Source of the DNA: DASZUK01 sp963745595
Lineage (GTDB): Bacteria; Actinomycetota; Acidimicrobiia; Acidimicrobiales; RAAP-2
Direction: 5' to 3'
DNA: 64,000 nucleotides
NCBI GenBank assembly: GCA_963745595.1
Contig: CAVUYB010000011.1
Span: 123,393-187,392 of the forward strand
In this document: positions 1-8,909 of the stretch, one piece after another
Layout: every line of letters starts with the position of its first letter
Position numbering within the stretch: position 1 is the stretch's first letter
Position numbers and translations under genes: made by a program
Notes under the pieces: model-generated
What the model saw: only the letters and a program-made list of their open reading frames with translations
Told to the model about the DNA's origin: nothing
Databases searched by the model: none

Positions 1-4
1 CACG

Positions 5-799
5 TCATCCTCCTCTGGTTGCGACTGGCGGGGCTGGTTCCTGATCCGGGGCTCGGTCCTGATCCGAGGCTCGGTCTTCGAGCTGATCGGCGTATGCCGG
101 CTGTCGGTGGGTCCGGAACGGCGACAGCGGTGCGTCGACGAGCAGGAACCGCGCGAACGCGTCGGTGCGTTCGAGGCAGCGGGCCCACCAGCGGGCCATC
201 GTCGGGTGGGTGCGGCGGCCCCGTTCCAGCTCGGCCCACTGCTCCCACGTCGGGATAGCCCAGAGCACGATGCACTCGGAGTCGTTCGTCATCAACGTCT
301 CCCACGCCCCGGCGAGCTCCCAGCCGAACGCGTCGTAGGCCGGTACGGCTTCCTGGCGGAGCATCTCGAGATAGTCGGCCGACGTCCCGGCCGGCACGGT
401 CACCTGCTCGTGGGCGTACGTCTCGCCGGTCACGCCGTCGGCGCACAGCTCGTCGATCGTCCGCGTCCACGGCGCGGGCGCCAGCAACCGGTCCGAGCCG
501 CCGCGGCGGAGCCCGGCCGCCTGGGCCCACCACTCGGCCAGGTGCGGGTCCTGCATCCCGGGGCCGCGGCATTCGTGGCGGAACGATGCGGCGAGGCCGT
601 CGAAGCCGTCCTCCTCCCAGACGTTGACGACCTCCGGCCAGCGCCGGGTCGAGCCGAGGACGCCCCAGACGCCGTAGCAGCGCTGCTGCCGTTCCTCCTG
701 GGCCCGCGGGCTGAAGTTGGCCGTCATGTGGTGCATGTAGTCGGCCCGGTGGTGGCCGATGATGTCGACGTACTCGTGGATGTACACCTTGTCGTTCAC
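5..799 (-). CDS. NIPSNAP-like hypothetical protein
   Basis: Encodes 264 residues from a GTG start at 799 to a TGA at 5-7. Two roughly 100-residue halves each look like a NIPSNAP/dimeric alpha-beta barrel module: the N-terminal half begins MNDKVYIHEYVDIIGHH, and the second half has a VPAGTSADYLEMLRQEAVPAY segment and a VLWAIPTWEQWAELERG strand-helix pair. The last 30 residues are charged, proline-rich and probably disordered. No catalytic motif is visible. It lies 43 nt downstream of the CoA-transferase gene on the same strand and is probably the last gene of that operon, so an accessory role in acyl-CoA or small-ligand metabolism is inferred from context only. Confidence 0.6.
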   Translation of the reverse strand: MNDKVYIHEYVDIIGHHRADYMHHMTANFSPRAQEERQQRCYGVWGVLGSTRRWPEVVNVWEEDGFDGLAASFRHECRGPGMQDPHLAEWWAQAAGLRRGGSDRLLAPAPWTRTIDELCADGVTGETYAHEQVTVPAGTSADYLEMLRQEAVPAYDAFGWELAGAWETLMTNDSECIVLWAIPTWEQWAELERGRRTHPTMARWWARCLERTDAFARFLLVDAPLSPFRTHRQPAYADQLEDRASDQDRAPDQEPAPPVATRGG

Positions 800-842
800 C
801 GTCCAGGCCCCCCGTCGTTACCTTGGCGCCGGCCGTCCCGGT

Positions 843-2093
843 TCACTTCCCGACCGCCCCAACCCGGCGCAGCTCGTCGACCGCGTCGCCGTCGAAGCCG
901 AGCAGTTCGCGGAGGACGTCGTCGGTGTGCTCGCCGAGCAGCGGCAGCGGCCGGTCGGGCCCCTCGACCATCTTCGTCATCTTGATCGGGTTGCCGGCGA
1001 CGAGCGCGGGCTCGTCGACGCCGTCGGTCCGCGGGATCTCGACGACCATCCGGCGCAGCTTGACGTGTTCGTCGTCGGGAACTTGGGAGCCGGCGTAGCA
1101 CGGGCCGGCCGGGATGCCGGCCTCGGCGAGCGCCCGAGCGGCGTCGAGGTTCGACAGGTTCTTCGACCAGTCCTCGAGCGCGGGCCGGACGATCGGTTCG
1201 TAGGTGTCCGGCCACCGGCCGTCGGCGAACTCGTCCTGCCCGGTCCACTCAGGGTGGCCGAGCAGGGCGGCCAGCCGCTCGAGCTGGTGCGGGCGGGCGA
1301 TCTGCAGCATGACGAAGCCGTCACCGGTGCGGAACGAGCCGGCGATCACCGGGATGCGGCGCGGCTCGTCGGGCTCCCAGCGGACGCCCATCGACCAGTA
1401 GTTGTACGCCAGGTCGAGCAGCGACAGCATCGAGTCGTAGATGGCGATGTCGACGAACTGGCCTTCGCCGGTGACGTCGCGGTGCCGGAGAGCGGCGAGC
1501 AGGCCGATGACGGCGTAGAGCCCGGTGCCGGAGTCGCCGGTGCCGCCGAGCGGGTTGATGACCGGGTCCTCGTGGGGCCGACGGGAGTACTCGTACATCC
1601 CGCTCATCGCCTCGGCGACGCCGGCGTACGCCGGCCAGTTGGCGTACGGCGACGGGTCGAGCGTGCCGAACCCGGTGATCGACACGTAGATCAGCCGAGG
1701 GTTGCCCAGGTCGTCGTAGCCGAGGCCGAACTTTTCCGCCCGGCCCGGGCCGAGGTTCTCGCAGACGACGTCGACCTCGGCGGCGAGGTCGGCGACGAGC
1801 TGGCGGCCGCGGTCGGTCGTGTAGTCGACGGCGATGCTCCGCTTGCTCAGGTTGTTCCGGACGAACGTCGCGCCGACGGCCTCGCCGTTCTCCCGTACGA
1901 TCGCCGGCTTCGACAGCCGGCCGGAGTCGCCGCGCCCGGGCAGCTCGACCTTGATGACGTCCGCACCCAGGCGGGCCAGGAGCTGGGTGGCGAACGGCAG
2001 GGCCTGCATCTGCTCCAGGGCCAGGATCCGGATGCCGTCCAGCGGCCGGCCCCAGCGGGCGGCCTCCTGGTTGTGGCTCTCCCCCAGTTTCAT
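843..2093 (-). CDS. CaiB/BaiF (class III) CoA-transferase
   Basis: Moves CoA from an acyl-CoA donor to a carboxylic acid. About 416 residues, the usual family length, intact. The start is set by ATG at 2093 (MKLGESHNQEA), which overlaps the upstream TGA by one base (TGATG). Family signs are the N-terminal LDGIRILALEQMQALPFATQLLARLGADVIKVE region, the NLSKRSIAVD segment, and VDIAIYDSMLSLLDLAY, where the Asp of the VDxxxxDS stretch matches the catalytic aspartate position of class III transferases. It follows a SnoaL-like gene and precedes a NIPSNAP-like gene. With the neighbouring ligase, dehydrogenase and hydratase it suggests catabolism of a carboxylic acid, but the substrate cannot be read from the sequence. 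Confidence 0.9.
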   Translation of the reverse strand: MKLGESHNQEAARWGRPLDGIRILALEQMQALPFATQLLARLGADVIKVELPGRGDSGRLSKPAIVRENGEAVGATFVRNNLSKRSIAVDYTTDRGRQLVADLAAEVDVVCENLGPGRAEKFGLGYDDLGNPRLIYVSITGFGTLDPSPYANWPAYAGVAEAMSGMYEYSRRPHEDPVINPLGGTGDSGTGLYAVIGLLAALRHRDVTGEGQFVDIAIYDSMLSLLDLAYNYWSMGVRWEPDEPRRIPVIAGSFRTGDGFVMLQIARPHQLERLAALLGHPEWTGQDEFADGRWPDTYEPIVRPALEDWSKNLSNLDAARALAEAGIPAGPCYAGSQVPDDEHVKLRRMVVEIPRTDGVDEPALVAGNPIKMTKMVEGPDRPLPLLGEHTDDVLRELLGFDGDAVDELRRVGAVGK

Positions 2094-2512
2094 CAACCGA
2101 CCGAGATCCGGCGCCGGGCGATCCGCCAGGCGCCGCCGTCGCGACGGACGGTGTCGTGGTACTGACCGATGCCGGACAGCACCGGCGCGGTCGTCGTGTC
2201 GCGGTAGTAGAGCCAGTACGAGTCGGCGGTGGCCGTCCCGGCGGGGTCGTCGACGGTGACGATCAGGGTGGTGATGACGTGGCGGGTGGCGCTGCCCGGC
2301 CCGGTCACGCCCTCGGCCCGCCGCTGTCGGGCGTCGGCGAGGATGTCGTCCCGACCGTGACGAGGGGCGCTGCCGGGAAACTCCCACACCGCGTCCTCCG
2401 TGTACAGCTCCCGACTCTCCTCCAGGTCGCCGCCGTCGGCCACGTGAGCCACCCGGGCGATCAGGTTCCGCACCGCCAGCTCTGCCCGGGTTGCCGCATC
2501 GCCCTGCTCCAT
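2093..2512 (-). CDS. SnoaL/NTF2-like protein
   Basis: A 139-residue cone-shaped NTF2-like (SnoaL/ketosteroid isomerase-like) protein. The ATG at 2512 (MEQGDAATRAELAVRNLIAR) is preceded by a GGAGGG ribosome-binding site; a longer reading frame upstream lacks such a site. The LYTEDAVWEFPGSAPRHGRDDI segment and the C-terminal GGAWRIARRRI strand are typical of the fold, which includes isomerases, cyclases and hydratases. It is the first gene of the leftward operon with the CoA-transferase (1-nt overlap) and is transcribed away from the palindrome at 2594-2612. The substrate is unknown. Confidence 0.75.
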   Translation of the reverse strand: MEQGDAATRAELAVRNLIARVAHVADGGDLEESRELYTEDAVWEFPGSAPRHGRDDILADARQRRAEGVTGPGSATRHVITTLIVTVDDPAGTATADSYWLYYRDTTTAPVLSGIGQYHDTVRRDGGAWRIARRRISVG

Positions 2513-2593
2513 GTCCCTCCCACCCCTCGTGCCCCCGTCAGAAGATACAGCGCCGCCCGGTCCGAGGGCCCGGGTGCACCGTACCGGACGAGG

Positions 2594-2612
2594 ACCTGAC
2601 GGTCCGTCAGGT
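2594..2612. promoter_or_regulatory. 19-bp perfect palindrome, likely TetR-type operator
   Basis: The sequence ACCTGACGGTCCGTCAGGT has perfect 9-bp arms around a single central base. It sits in the 112-bp gap between the divergent SnoaL-like (start 2512) and HMGCS-like (start 2625) genes. Size and symmetry are typical of a dimeric TetR-family operator; the binding protein is not identified, and the TetR gene at 61.3-62.0 kb is far away. Confidence 0.6.
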
Positions 2613-2624
2613 ACCATCACCGGC

Positions 2625-4071
2625 GTGCGAGGAATTGTGAGTGCTGCGGCCTACGTCCCCTATCACCGCCTCCGGCGGTCCGCCATCGCCGAGCTGTTCG
2701 GCGCCGGCGGCGGCAAGGGCACCCGGAGCGTGGCCGGCCACGACGAGGACACGACGACGATGGGCGTCGAGGCCGGCCGCCTGGCCCTCCGCTCCCGGCC
2801 CGGGGCAACGCCCGATGCGGTGTGGTTCGCCACCGCGACGCCGGCGTACCTGGACAAGACGAACGCGGCGACGATCCACGCCGCCCTGCAGCTGCCGGCG
2901 GACGTCCCGGCGTTCGACTTCGGCGGGGCGCTGCGCTCGGGGACCGGTGCCCTGCAGGCCGCCCTGTCCGGCGGCGGCACGGTGCTCGTCGTGGCGGCCG
3001 ACCAGCGTGACGGCCTGCCGACGAGCCCCGACGAGTCGTCGGGTGGCGACGGCGCGGCGGCCCTCGTCGTCGGGGACGGCAACGAGGCGGCGCCCGTACT
3101 GGCCGAGCACCTCGGCGGGGCGACGGCGACGGACGAGTTCGTCGACCGCTGGCGGGCGCCCGGCCAGTCGAGGTCGAGGACGTGGGAGGAGCGGTTCGGC
3201 GAGACGCGCTACGTCGCCCTCGGCCGCGACGCGTGGGAGCGGGCGCTGAAGAACGTGGGCCTGACCGCCGGCGACGTCGACCGGGTGGCCGTGTCGGGCA
3301 TGCACTCGCGGGCCGTCAAAGCCGTCGCCGGCAAGCTCGGCGCTGGCCGACGGCGCGCTCGTCGACGACCTCTCCGGCACGGTCGGTCAGACCGGGACGG
3401 CGCACCCGTTGCTGCTGTTGGCCGCCATGCTCGAAGACGCGGCCGGCGCAAGGACGGCGGCGGCGGGGAAGGTCATCGCCATCGTCCACCTGGCCGATGG
3501 CGCGGACGTCCAGCTCTTCCGGACGACCGACGCCATCGCCGGCTGGCGGCCGGCCACCCCGGTGACCACCCAGGTGGCGGCGGGAGCCGAGGTCGGCTAC
3601 GGCAAGTTCCTGTCGTGGCGGGGCATGACGACGGTCGAGCCGCCGCGGCGGCCGGAGCCGTCACGGGTCTCGTCGACCGCGGCGTGGCGCAACGAGGACT
3701 GGAAGTTCGGCTTCGTCGGCTCCCGCGACCGGTCGAGCGGTGCGATCCACCTCCCGCCGTCGCGGGTGTCGATGGTCGGCGGCGCGGTCGACGAGATGGA
3801 GCCGGCACCGATGGCCGACGCGGTCGGCACGGTCGTGACGTTCACGGTCGACCACATGGCGTACTCGCCGAGCCCGCCGACGGTCTTCGCGGTCGTCGAC
3901 TTCGACGGCGGCGGCCGGTTCCCGCTCGAGCTGACCGACGTCGACGCCGATGCGCTGGCCATCGGCGACCGGGTGACGATGACGTTCCGCCGGCTCTTCA
4001 CGGCCGACGGCATTCACGACTACTTCTGGAAGGCGGTACCGCGGCGCGACGGTGCCGGGAAGGAGACATAG
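2625..4071 (+). CDS. HMG-CoA synthase-like / DUF35 OB-fold fusion protein (frameshifted)
   Basis: The N-terminal ~330 residues resemble archaeal-type HMG-CoA synthase and the C-terminal ~140 residues resemble a DUF35 acyl-CoA-binding OB-fold. The GTG at 2625 starts VRGIVSAAAYVPYHRLRR. The frame breaks near 3345 (KLG to LADGALVDDLSGTVGQ), so two reading frames must be joined; the tail ends DYFWKAVPRRDGAGKET. The HMGCS nucleophile position is Leu103 (FDFGGALRSGTGALQ instead of ACKAGT-like), and the four DUF35 zinc cysteines are Asp, Ser, Ser and Gly. Its TAG overlaps the thiolase GTG by one base (TAGTG), so the two are probably made together. Known archaeal thiolase-HMGCS-DUF35 complexes channel acetoacetyl-CoA; here a structural or acyl-transfer role is inferred. 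Confidence 0.7.
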
Positions 4072-5262
4072 TGGGTTCGCACGGTGTCCGTGACCGGGTG
4101 GCGATCGTCGGGATGGGCTGTACGTCGTTCGGCGAGCGCTGGGACAAGAGCCTCGACGACCTGATCGTCGACGCGGCCGTCGATGCGTACGCGTCGGCCG
4201 GCGTCGCCAAGGCCGACGTCGACGCGTACTGGCTCGGCACGGCCCAGGGCGGGATGAGCGGGATCACGCTGGCCCGGCCGTTGCAGCTCGACAACAAGCC
4301 GGTGACGCGGGTCGAGAACTACTGCGCCACCGGCTCCGAGGCGCTGCGGGCGGCCGCGTACGCGGTGGCGTCCGGCGCCTACGACGTGGCGATGGCGGTC
4401 GGCGTCGAGAAGGTCAAGGACGGCGGCTACCAGGGCCTGAACGCCAGCCCGGTCCCCGGCGACGGGACGGCGCGCACGCTGACCGCGGCGGCCATGTTCT
4501 CGATGGTCGCGCCGGCGTACGCCGCCAAGTACGGCGTCGACGACGACGTCATGGCCGACGTGCTGGCGACGATCTCGGCGAAGAACCACTACAACGGCGC
4601 CCGGAACCCGCGGGCGCAGTTCCGCCGCGAGGTCTCGAAGGAGACGATCTGCCGCGTCGCCCCGGGTGGCCGGCCGGCTCGGCGTCTTCGACTGCGCCGG
4701 CGTCGCCGACGGGGCGGCGGCGGCCGTCGTCGTCCGGGCGGAGGACGCGCACAAGTACACGGACAAGCCGATCTACATCAAGGCGCTGTCGTTCGCGGCC
4801 GGCAGCGGCGCCGGCCTCATCGACCCGGACTACGACTACACGCACTTCCCGGAGTGCGAGACGGCCGCTCGCGACGCCTACCAGCAGGCCGGGATCACCG
4901 ATCCCCGCCACCAGCTGGCGCTGGCCGAGGTGCACGACTGCTTCACGCCGACCGAGCTCGTCCTGATGGAGGACCTCGGGTTCGCCGAGCGCGGCACCGC
5001 CTGGAAGGAGGTGCTGGCCGGTGCGTTCGCCCTCGACGGTGACCTGCCGGTCAACCCGGACGGCGGGCTGAAGAGCTTCGGTCACCCGGTCGGCGCGTCC
5101 GGGCTGCGGATGATGTTCGAGGCGTGGCTCCAGCTGCGCCGCGAGGCACCGCCGGAGCGGCAGCTGACCACCGACCGGACGCTCGCGCTCACCCACAACC
5201 TCGGCGGCTACCCCGGCGAGATGGTGGCGTTCGTCTCGGTCGTCGGCTCCGAGCTCGGCTAG
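4071..5262 (+). CDS. thiolase-superfamily acyltransferase (SCP-x/Ltp2-like; frameshifted)
   Basis: About 396 residues. The GTG at 4071 starts VGSHGVRDRVAIVGMGCTSF behind a GGAAGGAG site inside the upstream gene. The nucleophile cysteine lies in VENYCATGSEALR; the general-base region is EVHDCFTPTELVLMEDLGF and the C-terminal loop is SFGHPVGASGLRM. This layout matches the SCP-2/acetyl-CoA acetyltransferase branch. One extra base near 4655 shifts the frame; removing it restores a continuous TICRSPRVAGRLGVFDCAGVAD-type stretch. Downstream, its TAG overlaps the stop of the convergent enoyl-CoA hydratase. Pairing with the HMGCS-DUF35 fusion suggests a thiolase complex acting on a branched or side-chain acyl-CoA (inference). 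Confidence 0.8.
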
Positions 5263-6066
5263 CAGCCGCGGAACGCGGTCGATCGTCGCTCGACGAACGC
5301 CGCGACACCCTCCTGGGCGTCGGTCGTCGTCATGACGACCTCCTGGGCCATCGCCTCGTCGAACAGCGCGCCGGCCCGGTCCGAGTCGAGGGCCCGGTTG
5401 GCCAGCCGCTTCATCAGCCCGATCGCCACCGTCGGGCCCGTCGGCCAGCGTCGCCGCCATCGCCGCCGTCCGGGCGTCGAGCTCGGCCCGGGGGACGACC
5501 TCGGTGACGAGGCCGTACTCCTTGGCCTTCGCCGCCCCGACCTTCTCGCCGAGCAGCATCAGCTCCTTCGCCCGCTGGACGCCGCAGAGCCGGGTCAGCA
5601 GGTAGGCCGCGCCGCCGTCGGGCACGATGCCCCGCTGGACGAAGACCTCGACGAAGCTGGCCTCGGCGGCCATGACGACGAGGTCGGACGCGATCGCCAG
5701 CTGGACGCCGATGCCGGCCGCGGTACCGGGCACGGACGCGATGACCGGCTTCTGGCAGTCGAGGATGGCCGCCACCAGCCGCTGCACGCCGTAGCCGATC
5801 ATCTTCATGACCGTCCCGGTCACCGGCTCCTCGGCTGAACGGTTGGCCCGTAGGTCGGCGCCGCCGCAGAAGTGCCGGCCGCCGGTCGCCCCGAGGACGA
5901 CGACGCGGACGTCGCGATCCTGGTCGACGTCGCGAAAGAGGTCGATCATCGTGTTGCGCTGGTCCGGCGTCAGGGCGTTCGCCATGTCCGGACGGTTCAG
6001 GCGGAGCCACGCCACCCCGTCCTCCACCCGATAGAGAAGATCGCCCCCCAACAGCTCTTCTTCCAC
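5259..6066 (-). CDS. enoyl-CoA hydratase/isomerase (frameshifted)
   Basis: Crotonase-fold protein of about 268 residues. The GTG at 6066 follows AAGGAGC. The oxyanion-hole motifs are ATGGRHFCGGADLR and SVPGTAAGIGVQLAIASDLVV; VEVFVQRGIVPDGGAAYLL carries the usual catalytic loop. One extra base in the GGGCCC run at 5434-5439 shifts the frame; correcting it gives PTVAIGLMKRLANRALD and a normal C-terminus ending RSTAFRGC before the TAG at 5259-5261. It converges with the thiolase gene and follows the acyl-CoA dehydrogenase gene on the same strand, consistent with the hydration step of a beta-oxidation-like route. Confidence 0.85.
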
Positions 6067-6123
6067 GTCGCTCCTTCCGCTCGTTCGGTGGCGTCAACTA
6101 CCTCGGTGGCCGTCAACCTACCC

Positions 6124-7281
6124 TCAGAAGGCGCGGGGCAGGCCGAGGCGGCGGGCGATCATCCCGGTCGCCACCTCGTTGGTCACCGGTCCGATGCGGA
6201 ACAACCGGGCGTCGCGCCAGTACCGCTGCATGTCCGTCTCGAGCGAGTAGCCGAGACCGCCGAGCACCTGGATGCCGAGGTCAGCAGCGCGCACCGCGTA
6301 GTCCGACGTCGTCCGCTTGGCGATGTCCGCCTCGAGCCCGTACGGGCGCCCGTTGGCGGCGAGCCAGGCGGCCCGGTACGTGAGCAGCTCGGCTTCGTGC
6401 TGCCAGGTGACGATGTCGGCGAGGTGGGCCTGGACGGCCTGGAACTGGCCGATCGGTCGGCCGAACGCCGTGCGCTCACCGGCATAGGCGACCGCGTCCT
6501 CGAGGACGCCGTCGATGATCCCGCAGCACAGCGCGGCGAGCAGGATCCTCTCGGCGTCGATCGCCGTCATGATCTGACGCCAGCCGCCGTCGACCTGGCC
6601 GAGGACCAGTCGGTCCGGGACGAAGACGTCGTCGAGGACGATCGAGCACGACGCGAGGGCGTGCATGCCGAGCTTCGGGATCGGCGTGACCGTGAGGCCG
6701 GCCGCCGGGTTCGGGACGAGGAACATCGTCAGGCCCTGGGAGTCCGGCGCGGCCGAAGCGGTGCGGGCCAGTACGAGGAGGTGCTCGGCGACGAGCGATC
6801 CGGTCGACCACACCTTCTCCCCGGTGAGCGACCAGCCGCCGTCCACGATGGTCGCGGAGGTCCGCAGCGCCCCGAGGACATCGGTGCCGCCGCCCGGCTC
6901 GGTCACCGCCATGGCGATCCGCGCTTGTCCAGCTGCCATCGGCGGCAGCAGCGCCTGGCGCTGCTCGTCGGTCCCGAACAACAGGATGGCCTTGGCGCAG
7001 AACGCGGTGATCCCCCACATCCACGTCAGGCCGCCGAGCGAGCGGGCCAGCTCACGCTGGAGCAGGACCTGCGTCAGGACGTCGCCGCCCTGGCCGCCGT
7101 ACGCCTCGGGCAGGCCGATCCCGGTGAACCCGGCGTCGCCCATCTTCTGCCACAGCGCCGCCGGGTACTCGAACTCGCGAGCCTCGAGCTCGCGGGCGAC
7201 GGCCTTCGGGCACTCCCGCTCGACCCAGGCGTGGACGGACTCCCGGAACGCCTGCTCTTCGGGGGTCAGGTCGAAGTCCAC
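6124..7281 (-). CDS. acyl-CoA dehydrogenase
   Basis: FAD-dependent dehydrogenase of 385 residues, intact. It starts with GTG at 7281 (VDFDLTPEEQAFRESVHAWV) behind AGGAGAG. Family signs are MAVTEPGGGTDVLG, the ATIVDGGWSLTGEKVWSTGS strand region, AFGRPIGQFQAVQAHLADI, and QVLGGLGYSLETDMQRYWRDAR. In the C-terminal GPVTNEVATGMIARRL segment the Glu sits where the catalytic glutamate of the YEGT motif normally lies. It is transcribed with the upstream ligase (13 nt gap) and downstream hydratase, giving ligase, dehydrogenase and hydratase in pathway order. Confidence 0.92.
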   Translation of the reverse strand: MDFDLTPEEQAFRESVHAWVERECPKAVARELEAREFEYPAALWQKMGDAGFTGIGLPEAYGGQGGDVLTQVLLQRELARSLGGLTWMWGITAFCAKAILLFGTDEQRQALLPPMAAGQARIAMAVTEPGGGTDVLGALRTSATIVDGGWSLTGEKVWSTGSLVAEHLLVLARTASAAPDSQGLTMFLVPNPAAGLTVTPIPKLGMHALASCSIVLDDVFVPDRLVLGQVDGGWRQIMTAIDAERILLAALCCGIIDGVLEDAVAYAGERTAFGRPIGQFQAVQAHLADIVTWQHEAELLTYRAAWLAANGRPYGLEADIAKRTTSDYAVRAADLGIQVLGGLGYSLETDMQRYWRDARLFRIGPVTNEVATGMIARRLGLPRAF

Positions 7282-7294
7282 GGTTGCTCTCCTA

Positions 7295-8852
7295 TCACGG
7301 TCGTCGGACAAGCTGTCGGGCTTGGTCACGCAGTGGAGCCTTCTGGACCTTCCCGGACGCGTTGACCGGGAGGGCCGGGACGAGGTGCACGTGACGCGGG
7401 ACCTTGTAGTTGGCCATCCGGTCGCGGCACCAGGCGACGACCTCGGCGGGTTCGACCGCGCGAACCGGGTCGGGCGACGACGAACGCCACGCCGACCTCG
7501 CCGAGCCGCTCGTCGGGCGCCGCGACGACGGCGACCTGGGCGAGGTCGTCCCGCCGGAGCAGCACCCGCTCGACCTCGGCCGGCGCGACGTTGAAGCCGC
7601 CGACGATGAAGAGGTCCTTCTTCCGGTCGACCAGGTGCAGATGGCCGTCGGGTTCGAGGTAGCCGACGTCGCCGGTGCGCAGCCATCCGTCGACGATCGG
7701 GGTCGGGTCGGCGACGTAGCCCCGAATGACGTTGAACCCGGCGATCCAGACCTCGCCGGTCCGGCCCGGCTCGACGTCGACGCCGTCGTCGTCGACGATC
7801 CGCAGCTCGATGCCGTCGAGGGCGGTCCCGACGGTCCGGGCGATCGTCGCCGCCGGGTCGGTGCGGCGGCACACGGTCGCGGTGCCGTGCGTCTCGGTCA
7901 GGCCGTAGGCGGTGACGACGGACTCGAGCCGCAGCTCCGAGCGCATCCGCTCGACGAGCTCGACCGGCACGGTCGCCGCGCCGGTCACCGCCAGCCGCAA
8001 AGGGCTGAGGTCGAACCGGCCGGCGTCGGGATGGCTGAGGATCGACTGGAACACCGACGGTGGCCCGGGGAGGAACGTGATCCGCTCCTCGGCCACGACG
8101 CGTAGGACCGACTCGACGTCGAAGACCGCGTGCGGCACGAGCGTCACCCCGGTCAAGAAGGCGGCGAGCACGCCCGACTTCAACCCGGACGTATGGAAGA
8201 ACGGGTAGACGATCAGCTCGCGGTCGCCGGTCCGCAGGCCGACCCGGTCGGCCCACTGCCGGTACGTCTCGATGCTCGCCCCGTGGGTCAGCTCGGCCCC
8301 CTTCGGCCGGCCGGTCGTCCCGGACGTGAAGATGATGTCGCAGACGTCGGTCGCCCGGAGCCGGGCTTCGCGGGCCGCGACGTCCGCGGTCGAGGCGCCG
8401 CCGGCCCGGTCGACGAAGGTGGCCCACGCGGTCGCCCCGGGCGGCGTCGGGCCGGCCATCACGACGATCTCGTCGAGGTCCGGAAGGTCCGATCCGTCGA
8501 GCAAGGCGACGTAGTCGGTGTCCAAGAAGTCGGTGACCGTGAACAGCCGCCGGACGCCGGTCTGGCGGAGGACGTACGCCGCCTCGTCGCCCTTGAACCG
8601 GGTGTTGACCGGCACGAGCACCGCACCGGCCGCGTAGACCGCGAACGACAGGACGATCCACTCCAGACCGTTCGGCGCCCACAGGCCGACGCGGTCGGCC
8701 GGCTCCGTCCCGGACGCCACCAGGGCCCGAGCCCGGGTGGCCACGGCCGCCTCGATGTCGGCGAACGTCGGTCGGGCCGGCGCCTCGACGACGGCCTCGA
8801 GATCGGCGAACTGCCGGGCCGCGGCGTGGACCACGTCCGGCAACGTCTGCAC
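7295..8852 (-). CDS. acyl-CoA synthetase (AMP-forming; frameshifted near C-terminus)
   Basis: ANL-superfamily ligase that activates a carboxylic acid to its CoA thioester, about 519 residues. The start is GTG at 8852 (VQTLPDVVHAAARQFADLEAV). Motifs seen are the P-loop FTSGTTGRPKGAELTH, TAYGLTETHGTATV, TGDVGYLEPDGHLHLVDRKKD and IVGGFNVAPAEVE. An extra base in the GGG run at 7467-7469 shifts the frame; corrected, the C-terminus reads VVAWCRDRMANYKVP and ends with the catalytic lysine motif ASGKVQK and a TGA at 7295-7297. It is divergent from the GntR gene, with a TGTACA element between them. Confidence 0.88.
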
Positions 8853-8860
8853 GGCTGCAC

Positions 8861-8880
8861 TTTATAAGATGTACAGCGCA
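8861..8880. promoter_or_regulatory. AT-rich element with TGTACA palindrome, possible GntR operator
   Basis: TTTATAAGATGTACAGCGCA lies in the 57-bp gap between the divergent ligase and GntR genes and stands out as AT-rich in very GC-rich DNA. TGTACA at 8870-8875 is self-complementary and matches the core of FCD-type GntR operators. It lies 18 bp upstream of the ligase start, so autoregulation plus control of the ligase is plausible but unproven. Confidence 0.4.
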
Positions 8881-8909
8881 GCCTTCCGGGGCGTCTACCA
8901 TGCGGAACG

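Noticed and set aside
6124..8901. Single 925-codon minus frame suggesting a ligase-dehydrogenase fusion
   Set aside because: The first 500 codons are the wrong frame of the ligase gene. The dehydrogenase has its own GTG start and ribosome-binding site at 7281, and the ligase ends at 7295 after correcting one base.
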